This document shows, piece by piece, positions 8,320 to 14,948 of a stretch of 17,397 bases of DNA (positions are counted from its first letter, which is position 1; each line of letters opens with the position of its first letter). Source of the DNA: Candidatus Krumholzibacteriia bacterium (lineage in GTDB: Bacteria; Krumholzibacteriota; Krumholzibacteriia; Krumholzibacteriales; Krumholzibacteriaceae). Below the pieces are notes generated by a model. That model did not search any database, was not told the origin of the DNA, and was given only the letters and a program-made list of their open reading frames with translations. The translations under genes and the position numbers were made by a program. Location: assembly GCA_026387805.1 (NCBI GenBank), contig JAPLKY010000190.1, positions 1-17,397 of the forward strand. Reading direction: 5' to 3'.

Positions 8320-9420
8320 ATGAAGATTGAATCGATTGATTTCAGCACGTTCGCCGTGAGCGTGAGCTTCGGGCGCGACGAAGGTTGGCAAATCCCCGTC
8401 CGGCTCGCGAGTCTCGTCACGGTTGCGACGGACTGTCAGGTGCCCTCGATCCTCTGTGCGCTTCCCGACCGGCTTGCCCCGGCCATTCGAATCGCGAGCG
8501 AAAAGCTCGTTGCCCGCAACCCGATTGTCGCGCTCGTATCCTCGATTGTCCGCGACTCCGACCGAATCGAGCCGGGGCGCCGTATTGTCGGCAAGGGCGA
8601 GACGTTCTTCTGCGTGGGGGATAGCCGGAGCGCGTGCAGGTATTCGCTCTTCCTCGCGGGCACGGGGGATAATGCAGACCGGGCGTCGCGCTGCGCGCAC
8701 ATCCTGGCGGTCGCGTTCGGCTATACGAACGATTTCTCGTTCGAGATCAGGCTCGGCGTTTACGAGCTTCTCATGAATGTCATCGAGCACGGCATTGAGT
8801 CGGATTCGCGCGATTGGATCCAGGTGGATCTCGAGCGCGAGGGAGATACGCTCCTCGTTTCCATCATCGATCAGGGTGTCGCATTCGATCCCTCGAAGGA
8901 TTCGGAATTCGATCTTCAAGCCTATATCGGCGCGAGGAAAAAGCGGGGCTTGGGTCTCATCATGACGCATCGCATAGCGGAGCAGTTTACCCATCATCGC
9001 GAATCCGGTTTCAATATGACCCTCATGAAAAAGTCGGTCCGGCCTCGCGGCTCGGCGCCGCGAGCGGGAAAGGAGAAATCAATGGTGCAGTTCAAGATCG
9101 AAGGTTCCGCGCCCCTCGGCAATGGATCGAACACGTTGACCTTCAGCGGCGATCTCGACGCCAAGGGAGCGCTCCTTGTGGAGCAGATGCTCGCCCAACT
9201 CATGGAGAAGAAGGTAATCCGGGTGACGCTCGACTTCGAAAAGGTCTCGTTCATATCGAGCGCCGGCGTTGGAATTCTTCTCGGGCTCGTATCGTCCCTG
9301 CGGGACGCGGGGGGTGACGCGGTTTTCACGAGAGTGCCGCTCAAGGTGAGTTCGGTGTTCCATCTCCTCAACCTCGAGGACTATTTTACGATAAGCGATT
9401 CCATCACGGCGGACGCCTAG
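8320..9420 (+). CDS. Fused RsbW-like serine kinase (HATPase_c) and RsbV-like STAS antagonist
   Basis: ATG 8320 starts 25 nt after the phosphatase stop; 366 residues. Residues ~1-105 are a segment I do not recognise. Residues ~105-245 are an anti-sigma-kinase type ATPase: N-box ELLMNVIEHG with E149 and N153 (the glutamate and asparagine that SpoIIAB/RsbW use), DQGVAFDP (D184) and RGLGL (209-213). After an Arg/Pro/Gly linker, residues 255-366 form a STAS domain, with SGDLDAKG and FISSAGVG; the Ser at residue 314 aligns with the phosphorylated serine of SpoIIAA/RsbV. In known partner switches these two are separate proteins: the kinase phosphorylates the STAS protein, or binds a target (sigma factor) when it is phosphorylated. 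Here they share one frame, yet an AGGAG site and ATG (9071-9084) lie exactly at the STAS boundary, so a free STAS protein may also be made. Both halves look intact. Confidence 0.88.
   Translation: MKIESIDFSTFAVSVSFGRDEGWQIPVRLASLVTVATDCQVPSILCALPDRLAPAIRIASEKLVARNPIVALVSSIVRDSDRIEPGRRIVGKGETFFCVGDSRSACRYSLFLAGTGDNADRASRCAHILAVAFGYTNDFSFEIRLGVYELLMNVIEHGIESDSRDWIQVDLEREGDTLLVSIIDQGVAFDPSKDSEFDLQAYIGARKKRGLGLIMTHRIAEQFTHHRESGFNMTLMKKSVRPRGSAPRAGKEKSMVQFKIEGSAPLGNGSNTLTFSGDLDAKGALLVEQMLAQLMEKKVIRVTLDFEKVSFISSAGVGILLGLVSSLRDAGGDAVFTRVPLKVSSVFHLLNLEDYFTISDSITADA
9071..9084 (+). promoter_or_regulatory. Internal Shine-Dalgarno site and in-frame ATG before the STAS domain
   Basis: AGGAG at 9071-9075 is followed by six bases and ATG at 9082, in frame with the upstream kinase. 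It is the best-spaced ribosome-binding site in the first operon. It would start a 112-residue stand-alone STAS protein (9082-9420), the usual size for RsbV. Confidence 0.6.
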
Positions 9421-9454
9421 GATTCGGACGGCCTGATAACGGAGTGTGGCGCCG

Positions 9455-10507
9455 ATGGCAACAAACCAGGGAAGAACGCTCGCGAATCCCCGCGGGATCG
9501 ATGACCGGCTCGAACGGCAACGGCTGACCTTCGAGGCGATATTCCGCCTCGTCGAGAAGCTCGGGACGACCTTCGACGTAAGCAAGATCGCAAGCCTCTT
9601 TCTCATGACGCTCATGGGACAGCTCAAGCTGAGGCGCGTGTCGCTCTACTTCGTCGTGCCCGAGAGAAAGCAGATCGAGCCATACCGGTCGCTCGGAGTA
9701 GCGGACGAGGGGGCGCTCATGAGCGTTCCGGTCGAGTCGGGTTTCGCCCGTTGGCTCGTCGATGCGGCCGGCCCCGTGCCCCTGGACGAATTCTGTCTCG
9801 GAGCGGGGCAGGCGGCCGACGAAGAGGAGAAAGTGATCCGCCACTTCGTCGGAACGGGTTTCGCGCGCGCGATCGCGCTCACCGAGCAGGGCGACCTTCT
9901 CGGAGTGCTCTTCTACAGCGGCACCGTCACCGGAGAGCTCTTCAGCGACTTTGACGACGAGATCATCAAGATGCTCGCGCGGGTCGCTTCGATAACCATC
10001 AAGAAGACGAGGGCATTCTCGTCGACATGGCCAAGGACGCGCTCACGCGACTCGATGGAAAAGTCGAGAATCTCCTCTCGCTCAACGACATCGAGCTCAA
10101 CAAGACGGATTTCAGCTTTCAATCGGCCGATGTATCTTCGATCGTCGAGGACGTTCTGCGGGAGATCATCCCGGAGCTCGAGGAGAAGCAAGTGCACGTC
10201 GATGTCGACGATCAGGCCCGGTTTCGAACGGCGCTCATCGATACCGGCAAGATCAAGATCGTCGTGCGGAGCATTCTCGATAACGCCGTCAATTCCGTCG
10301 GACGCGGCGGAAGCATCGCAATATCGCTGCGAGTGTCGGAGAGTCCTCCGGGGAGCGAGGAGGGCGCGGCGATCGGCGATGAGCGCTCGAGCGGCGCCGG
10401 ACCCGGTTCGATGCTCTCCGCGAGAGCGTTCGACGGAAGCGATGACGGGGCTCTCCCCGTCGCCCGGAGCCGTCCGCGGGCGAATGAAGGCGCATCCTAT
10501 ATCGTAA
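9455..10507 (+). CDS. GAF-domain sensor, N-terminal part of a frame-interrupted sensor kinase
   Basis: ATG 9455 is preferred over GTG 9446 because GGAG at 9441-9444 is 10 nt before it. Residues ~10-188 form a GAF domain: helix TFEAIFRLVEKLGTTFDVSK, then strands such as RRVSLYFVVPERKQIEPY, ARAIALTEQGDLLGVLFY, and the closing helix FSDFDDEIIKMLARVASITI. GAF domains bind small ligands or mediate signalling; the ligand cannot be told from sequence. After nt ~10017 this frame turns into Ser/Arg/Pro-rich nonsense although it stays open to 10507; the kinase sequence continues in the -1 frame. The intended gene therefore spans 9455-10731. It lies 34 nt after the kinase/STAS gene and is the last gene of the operon. 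Confidence 0.7.
   Translation: MATNQGRTLANPRGIDDRLERQRLTFEAIFRLVEKLGTTFDVSKIASLFLMTLMGQLKLRRVSLYFVVPERKQIEPYRSLGVADEGALMSVPVESGFARWLVDAAGPVPLDEFCLGAGQAADEEEKVIRHFVGTGFARAIALTEQGDLLGVLFYSGTVTGELFSDFDDEIIKMLARVASITIKKTRAFSSTWPRTRSRDSMEKSRISSRSTTSSSTRRISAFNRPMYLRSSRTFCGRSSRSSRRSKCTSMSTIRPGFERRSSIPARSRSSCGAFSITPSIPSDAAEASQYRCECRRVLRGARRARRSAMSARAAPDPVRCSPRERSTEAMTGLSPSPGAVRGRMKAHPIS
9997..10026 (+). other. Frame break between GAF and DHp/ATPase parts
   Basis: Upstream frame ends ...ASITIKKTRAF; the -1 frame continues LVDMAKDALTRLDGK. One added base (TTCC instead of TTC near 10017) would join them, but the joined protein would still lack the phosphoacceptor helix, so a larger out-of-frame deletion is also possible. 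No -1 slippery heptamer is visible. Confidence 0.65.
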
Positions 10508-10731
10508 TCAGCGTGAAGGACGACGGCATCGGGATTCCTGCGTCGGAAATCGCGACTCTCGCCGAGCCGTTCACCATGGCTTCGAACTCGCGAAATAGGA
10601 ACGTCAAGGGGCTCGGCATCGGTCTTTCGGTCTCGCGGAAGGTGGTCGCGGGGCACGGCGGAAGGATTTTCTGCAAGAGCGACCTCGGCCAGGGCGCGCA
10701 ATTCTCCGTTTGGCTTCCCCTCGATGCATAA
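10027..10731 (+). CDS. Histidine-kinase-type ATPase domain, C-terminal part of the frame-interrupted sensor kinase
   Basis: Numbered from ATG 10027. Residues 1-30 (MAKDALTRLDGKVENLLSLN) look like the second helix of a DHp (dimerization) domain. HATPase_c follows with N-box RSILDNAVNS (N86), G1 box DDGIGI (165-170), F-box EPF (180-182) and G2 box GLGIGL (195-200), ending SDLGQGAQFSVWLPL, so ATP binding looks intact. No phosphoacceptor His motif (SHELRTP-like) is visible in either frame: the first DHp helix is missing and the frame break lies there. Between N-box and G1 there is a ~50-residue low-complexity Gly/Ser/Ala/Asp/Arg insert (about 104-157). No response regulator is present in the window. 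The stop codon overlaps the A-run belonging to the opposing gene's terminator. Confidence 0.75.
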   Translation: MAKDALTRLDGKVENLLSLNDIELNKTDFSFQSADVSSIVEDVLREIIPELEEKQVHVDVDDQARFRTALIDTGKIKIVVRSILDNAVNSVGRGGSIAISLRVSESPPGSEEGAAIGDERSSGAGPGSMLSARAFDGSDDGALPVARSRPRANEGASYIVISVKDDGIGIPASEIATLAEPFTMASNSRNRNVKGLGIGLSVSRKVVAGHGGRIFCKSDLGQGAQFSVWLPLDA

Positions 10732-10763
10732 AAAACCGGACGGTCCCCGGCGGAGCCGTCCGG
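10730..10763 (-). terminator. Intrinsic terminator of the prolyl isomerase gene
   Basis: On the minus strand, stem CCGGACGG/CCGTCCGG (10763-10756 with 10743-10736) closes a 12-nt loop and is followed directly by six T residues (10735-10730). It begins 51 nt past the isomerase stop. The plus strand has no T-run after the stem, so it acts on the minus strand only; it touches the last codon of the opposing sensor kinase. Confidence 0.85.
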
Positions 10764-10814
10764 CTATCGGATCGGACGCCGCCGATGGCGGACGCCCGGT
10801 GTCTTGCGCGAAGA

Positions 10815-11450
10815 CTACTTTTTAGGAGCGGGCGCGCTCGCCGCGGCCTTCTCGGCAACGACGCGCGTCATCGAATCGATGATGATCGGCTTCACGGGAA
10901 CGTTCTGGTGGGGTCCCTTGTTTCCGGTCGTGACGGCCGCGATCTTGTCGATCACGTCCATGCCCTGCACGACCTTGCCGAACACGGCGTAGCCGAACTG
11001 TGCGTCGTTGATGTGGTCGAGGGCCGCGTTGTTCTTCAAATTCACGAAGAACTGGCTCGTGGCGCTGTTGATATCGTTCGTACGAGCCATCGAGAGGGTG
11101 CCTCTGAGATTCTTGAGCCCGTTCTTCGCCTCGTTCTGAATCGGGGAGAGCGTGGATTTCTCCACCATGTTCTTGTCGAATCCGCCCCCCTGGATGACGA
11201 ATCCGGGCATCACGCGGTGAAATATCGTTCCGTCGTAAAATTTCTTGTCGACGTAGTTCAGAAAATTCTTGACCGTGACGGGGGCTTCCTTCGTGAAGAG
11301 CTCGATTTTGAACGACCCCATGCTTGTTTTCACGAGAACCATAGGATTTCCACCCTTTTCCTGAGCGCACAGGGAACCGATGCCCGCGAAAGAGGTCGCA
11401 AGCACGCATAACAGTATGACTAGCAATAGATTGCTGGGTTTCATCTCCAT
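10815..11450 (-). CDS. Secreted cyclophilin-type peptidyl-prolyl cis-trans isomerase
   Basis: 211 residues from ATG 11450. Two starts are possible, 11450 and 11444; GGAGGTGA lies 4 or 10 nt before them. The upstream part of the open frame is not protein-like. Residues 1-29 are a signal peptide (KPSN, hydrophobic core, cleavage likely after SLCA); the Cys there does not fit a lipobox. The cyclophilin core has FHRVMPGFVIQGG (77-89, catalytic Arg79), SQFFVNL (132-138) and FGYAVFGKV (152-160), with a short Ala/Pro/Lys tail. The enzyme speeds prolyl bond isomerization in exported proteins, so it should act in the periplasm. It is a single gene with its own promoter candidate and terminator, convergent with the operon on its left and divergent from the PhzF-like gene. 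Confidence 0.95.
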   Translation of the reverse strand: MEMKPSNLLLVILLCVLATSFAGIGSLCAQEKGGNPMVLVKTSMGSFKIELFTKEAPVTVKNFLNYVDKKFYDGTIFHRVMPGFVIQGGGFDKNMVEKSTLSPIQNEAKNGLKNLRGTLSMARTNDINSATSQFFVNLKNNAALDHINDAQFGYAVFGKVVQGMDVIDKIAAVTTGNKGPHQNVPVKPIIIDSMTRVVAEKAAASAPAPKK

Positions 11451-11497
11451 GTCACCTCCGTATGGGAAAAACCGCCTAACTCCTGCATCGATAGGTA

Positions 11498-11525
11498 AAT
11501 ATATCTCATCGGGCCGGCGCTGCAA
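11498..11525 (-). promoter_or_regulatory. Candidate sigma70-type promoter for the prolyl isomerase
   Basis: Minus-strand TTGCAG (11525-11520), 16-nt spacer, TATATT (11503-11498), about 50 nt before the start codon. The -10 matches 5 of 6 consensus bases; the -35 is weak (3 of 6). Confidence 0.4.
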
Positions 11526-11652
11526 GAGAAAAAGAGATTTTTCGGGGGCCGGCCTCCGATCCTCGTTTTTTTCCTTTTTGCTTTTCTCCCCTCTCTGGTA
11601 AGATGGGTCAGTGGGGGTCCAGGGAAATGTCTTTAGCTGTAAAGGAAAGGCC

Positions 11653-12537
11653 ATGCCTAAAGAGCTAAAGTACGATCATGTCGACGTTTTCACCGACAAG
11701 CCCCTCGGCGGGAATCAGCTTGCCGTGTTTCACACTCCGGGTCAGCTCACCGCGAACCAGATGCTCGCGATCGCGAGGGAAATCAATTTTTCCGAGACGA
11801 CATTCGTCTATCCCGCGAAGGCCGCCGGGACGGACGCGCGGGTGCGCATCTTCACGCCGTCGGAGGAGATCCCGTTCGCCGGTCATCCGGCGATCGGCAC
11901 GGCCTTTGTGCTCGCGTCCCGCTCCAGAAAGAAGCTGGAGAAGCTCTCGCTCGAGCTCGGCGTCGGTCCGATCGGGATCGACATCGAATACAAGGGAAAG
12001 AAGATACACTCGCTCGCGATGCATCAGCCGCTTCCCGTGTTCGGCTCGGCGCTCCAGAACAGGGAGCAGGCCGCGCGGGCCTTCGGCGTGACCGTCGACG
12101 ACATCCTCGGCGGAGGAGTGGTATCGAACGGCCTCGACTTTCTCATCGTCGAGGCGACGACGCTGCAGGCGGTCCAGAGCGCCCGGTGCAACGGCGAAGA
12201 CGCGGTCAAGGTGATCAAGCGGCACAACGTCCACGCGATATATATCTTCGCCCGTCTCCACGGAAGAGGTCCGAACGTTCATGCGCGGCTCTTCACGCCG
12301 AAATCGAGCGTCGTCGAGGATCCGGCGACCGGATCCGCCGCGGGCGCTCTCGGCGGCTACCTCGCGCGGATTCTCAAGTTCCCCATGAAGCTCCATCTCG
12401 TCGTGGAGCAGGGGATCGAGATCCAGCGGCCGAGCCTGATCTCCGTCGACGTCAATTCCGAGCGCGGAACGATCGAGGGAGTCACCGTCGCGGGGAGGGT
12501 CGTCTCCGTCGGCGAGGGGATGCTGAGGCTGTCCTGA
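11653..12537 (+). CDS. PhzF-family isomerase/epimerase-like protein
   Basis: 294 residues, the usual length for the family. ATG 11653 follows AAAGGAAAGG (11641-11650); upstream codons of the same open frame have no protein-like content. Family motifs: GGNQLAVF (19-26), INFSETTFV with the catalytic-type Glu48, GHPAIGTA (77-84) and EDPATGSAAGALGGYL with Asp223. PhzF of phenazine synthesis is an isomerase with a diaminopimelate-epimerase-like fold; most relatives of this size are uncharacterised isomerases or epimerases. There are no other phenazine genes here, so phenazine synthesis should not be inferred. It is monocistronic, divergent from the prolyl isomerase (202 nt between starts) and convergent with the S9 peptidase. 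Confidence 0.93.
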   Translation: MPKELKYDHVDVFTDKPLGGNQLAVFHTPGQLTANQMLAIAREINFSETTFVYPAKAAGTDARVRIFTPSEEIPFAGHPAIGTAFVLASRSRKKLEKLSLELGVGPIGIDIEYKGKKIHSLAMHQPLPVFGSALQNREQAARAFGVTVDDILGGGVVSNGLDFLIVEATTLQAVQSARCNGEDAVKVIKRHNVHAIYIFARLHGRGPNVHARLFTPKSSVVEDPATGSAAGALGGYLARILKFPMKLHLVVEQGIEIQRPSLISVDVNSERGTIEGVTVAGRVVSVGEGMLRLS

Positions 12538-12617
12538 GAGGGAATCGCGCCGCTCGCGGATCGCTCCCAAGAATTCGATACGATTCCGCGCTCGCACGTG
12601 CTATACTGTTGACGCTT

Positions 12618-12689
12618 AACCGGAGAAAGTTCTGAGGAAGGTGGCCCGCGTGACCCCTTCATTTGGTTTCTTTTTCCGGTTTTTCTTTT
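12618..12689 (+). terminator. Hairpin with T-rich tail downstream of the PhzF-like gene
   Basis: Arms AACCGGAGAAAG (12618-12629) and CTTTTTCCGGTT (12670-12681) pair over 12 positions with one G-U, and TTTCTTTT (12682-12689) follows. The 40-nt loop, with a small nested GAAGG/CCTTC stem, is large for an ordinary terminator. It lies 80 nt past the PhzF stop. It may instead be part of a small structured RNA starting after TATACT at 12602-12607. Confidence 0.35.
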
Positions 12690-12702
12690 CGGTGCGCGGA
12701 GC

Positions 12703-12769
12703 GCGCTGACATTCCCGCTCCGAGCCCAGTCGCAGGGCTCCAATGGGCTCATCGCGGGAATGTCAGCGC
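12703..12769. repeat. Long imperfect palindrome with a perfect 16-bp outer stem
   Basis: GCGCTGACATTCCCGC (12703-12718) and its exact reverse complement (12754-12769) enclose a second stem GAGCCCA/TGGGCTC (12722-12728, 12744-12750), separated by a 3x3 internal loop; the central loop is 15 nt. It lies 15 nt past the stop of the S9 peptidase on the minus strand. No T-run follows on either strand. No second copy was noticed in this window. Possible roles are an mRNA 3' stabiliser, a factor-dependent terminator, or a REP-like dispersed element. Confidence 0.8.
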
Positions 12770-12784
12770 CTCTCGTCTCTGCCG

Positions 12785-14827
12785 CTATTTCAGGTACTCG
12801 GCGAACCATTCGTGCAGCGTTTTCCACCAGAGCTCGGCGTTTTGGGGCTTCGTCACGAAATGCCCCTCATCCGGGAAATAGAGGAGCTTCGACGGCACGC
12901 CCTGCCGCTGGAGCGCCGTGAAGAACTGGAGCCCTTCCTCGAACGGCACGCGGAAGTCCTGCGCGCCGTGCACGACGAGACACGGGGTCTTGAAATTCGC
13001 CGCGAACCGATGGGGCGACCATTTCGCGTACATCTCCGGGTTGGTCCAGGGCTTTCCCTTGAACTCCCATTCGGGGAACCAGAGCTCTTCCGTCGCCCCG
13101 TACATGCTCTCGAGGTTATAGACGCCGTCGTGCGAGACGAGGCAGCGGAACATGCCGTCCGTGTGCCCTTCGATCCAGTCGATCATGTAGCCGCCGTAGC
13201 TCGCTCCCGCCGCGGCGATCCGCGTTCCATCGACGAAGGGAAGGGACTTCAGGAACCCGACGCTCTTGAGGACGTCCTCGAAGGCGGCGCCGCCCCAATC
13301 GCCGCTGATCTGTCTCTCGAAAGCGTCGCCGTACCCCGTGCTCCCGTGCGGATTGATCATCGCGACGACGTATCCCGGGGAGGCGAACATCTGGGAGTTC
13401 CACCGGTAGTGAAAGTCGTCGCCGAACGATCCCTGGGGCCCTCCGTGGATGAGGAGGATGAGCGGGTACTTTTTTCCCGCCTCGAAGAACGGGGGCTTCA
13501 CGACGTAACAGTGTATCTTGGCCCCGAGGGCGCCGTCGTACCAGTGTTCCTCGACCGCGTTCATCTTGAGACCGGCGAGGACGGACGCGTTGACGGAGGT
13601 GAGCGCCGTTACATCCTTGCCCTTGATCGTGGCCCGGTGCAGATCGACCGGATGCGTCGCGCTCTGCCGCGCGAACACGAGGTATCTCCCGTCGCGCGTC
13701 GCCGCGAGATCCGTGTCGTAGCCGCCGCGGATGATGAGCGCGGCGTCTCCTCCCGTGATCGAGACCGCGCCGATCGCGCGCCGTCCCCGGTCCTCGACCG
13801 AGAAATAGAGCGTCTTCGAGTCGGCGCTCCACGAGAAATGGTCGACCGAGTAATCGAAATTCTCCGTGAGATTCGAGATCGTTCCGGCTTTCCGGTCGTA
13901 GAGCATGATCCGGACCCGATCGGACTCGAGACCCGGTGTCGGCATCGAGCAGTACGCGATGAACCGGCCGTCGGGGGAGTAGCGGGGATTGTTGTCGTCG
14001 CCGCGGTTCTTTGCCGTGATCGAGGCGGGAGTTCCACCGGGTACGGCCATGACATACAGGTCGTTGTTCGTCGAGACCGCCGGGATCGAATCCGGATTCA
14101 TCGTGAAGCAGAGCTCGGCTCCGTCCGGCGCGAAATCGACGTCCCGGTCGCCGCCGAGGGCGATCGGCGGCACGTCGGTGCGCCCCTTGTTCACCTCGAC
14201 GAGGGAGGATCCTTCGATGTCGGCGACGAAGAGATGGCTCCATTTCCCGTTGCGCCAGCTGTTCCAGTGGCGGAAGAGGAGATGATCGACGAGGCGGGCC
14301 TTCACCTTCGCGTCCTTCGCGCCGTCGAGCATCTTCTCGTTGCACTTCATATCGGCGCATTCGGGGTACACGCTCGAGGTGAGCGCGATCGTGCGCCCGT
14401 CCGGGGACCAGACGAAATTCGAAACGCCCGTCGGGACGTCGGTGACCCTCTTCGCCTCGCCGCCGTCGACGGGAATGATCCAAACCTGGGACGTGCCATC
14501 GCGGTCGGAAAGGAAGGCGAGGCGCTTGCCGTCGGCCGACCACGCCGGCGAGGAGTCGTCCGCGTCGCTTCGCACGAAGGCCCGCGGCTCCCCTCCCGCG
14601 ACGGGGACGAGATAGATATCGGTGTTCGAGGAGTTGTCGTCCTTGTCGAACCGGGTGAGCTCGAAGGCGACGAGCCTGCCGTCCGGAGAAACGGCGAAGG
14701 CACCGATTCTCCCGAGGGATATGAGATCGTCGAAGGTGACGCCGCGGGGATCGGCCGCGGACGCCGCGCTCGCGAGAGGCGCCAGTATGAAGGGAAGGAT
14801 GACGAGGATGCCGATGACGGATTTCAT
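12785..14827 (-). CDS. Exported S9-family serine peptidase (prolyl oligopeptidase/acylaminoacyl-peptidase type)
   Basis: 680 residues from ATG 14827, preceded by GGGAGG four bases upstream. Residues 1-~27 form a signal peptide ending ASAASA. Residues ~30-390 are a TolB/WD40-like beta-propeller with repeated WSxDG/YSPDG blades (for example SPDGRLVAF, WSADGKRLAF, WSPDGRTIAL, YSPDGRFIAY, WSADSKTLYF). The C-terminal alpha/beta hydrolase domain has the HGGPQ oxyanion-side loop and the complete triad Ser543 (GASYGGY), Asp624 (HGAQDFRVP) and His656 (DEGHF). Such enzymes cleave short peptides, often after proline or at blocked N-termini, the propeller limiting access; here in the periplasm. It is monocistronic and divergent from the ABC operon, with 121 nt between starts. 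The exact specificity (DPP versus acylaminoacyl-peptidase) cannot be read from sequence. Confidence 0.95.
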   Translation of the reverse strand: MKSVIGILVILPFILAPLASAASAADPRGVTFDDLISLGRIGAFAVSPDGRLVAFELTRFDKDDNSSNTDIYLVPVAGGEPRAFVRSDADDSSPAWSADGKRLAFLSDRDGTSQVWIIPVDGGEAKRVTDVPTGVSNFVWSPDGRTIALTSSVYPECADMKCNEKMLDGAKDAKVKARLVDHLLFRHWNSWRNGKWSHLFVADIEGSSLVEVNKGRTDVPPIALGGDRDVDFAPDGAELCFTMNPDSIPAVSTNNDLYVMAVPGGTPASITAKNRGDDNNPRYSPDGRFIAYCSMPTPGLESDRVRIMLYDRKAGTISNLTENFDYSVDHFSWSADSKTLYFSVEDRGRRAIGAVSITGGDAALIIRGGYDTDLAATRDGRYLVFARQSATHPVDLHRATIKGKDVTALTSVNASVLAGLKMNAVEEHWYDGALGAKIHCYVVKPPFFEAGKKYPLILLIHGGPQGSFGDDFHYRWNSQMFASPGYVVAMINPHGSTGYGDAFERQISGDWGGAAFEDVLKSVGFLKSLPFVDGTRIAAAGASYGGYMIDWIEGHTDGMFRCLVSHDGVYNLESMYGATEELWFPEWEFKGKPWTNPEMYAKWSPHRFAANFKTPCLVVHGAQDFRVPFEEGLQFFTALQRQGVPSKLLYFPDEGHFVTKPQNAELWWKTLHEWFAEYLK

Positions 14828-14897
14828 GATACCTCCCATTTCGCCGGAAACCGTCGCTCTTTTTGCAGAACCTTTTTCAACGCGGAAACGTATGTGC

Positions 14898-14926
14898 ATT
14901 GTAGAGAATATGGTAGTATGAGGCAA
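14898..14926 (-). promoter_or_regulatory. Candidate sigma70-type promoter for the S9 peptidase
   Basis: Minus-strand TTGCCT (14926-14921), 17-nt spacer, TACAAT (14903-14898), about 70 nt before the start codon. The match is 4 of 6 and 5 of 6 to consensus with ideal spacing. It overlaps the leader of the divergent ABC operon, for which no clear promoter was found in the same 121 nt. Confidence 0.5.
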
Positions 14927-14948
14927 CCGAATTTCAGGGAGGGTTGCG

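Noticed and set aside
6711..8420. 569-codon open frame on the minus strand opposite the phosphatase
   Set aside because: The plus strand carries every PP2C motif; the reverse frame has no recognisable protein content.
11595..11604. TAAGAT as -10 box for the PhzF-like gene
   Set aside because: Only 4 of 6 matches and the nearest TTG-type -35 gives a 15-nt spacer; too weak to list.
11653..12537. Phenazine biosynthesis locus
   Set aside because: Only the PhzF-family gene is present; the family is widespread outside phenazine producers.
12641..12709. 22-codon open frame starting GTG after GAGGAAG
   Set aside because: Phe/Arg-rich, overlaps both hairpins, ribosome site too close to the first GTG; no support beyond an open frame.
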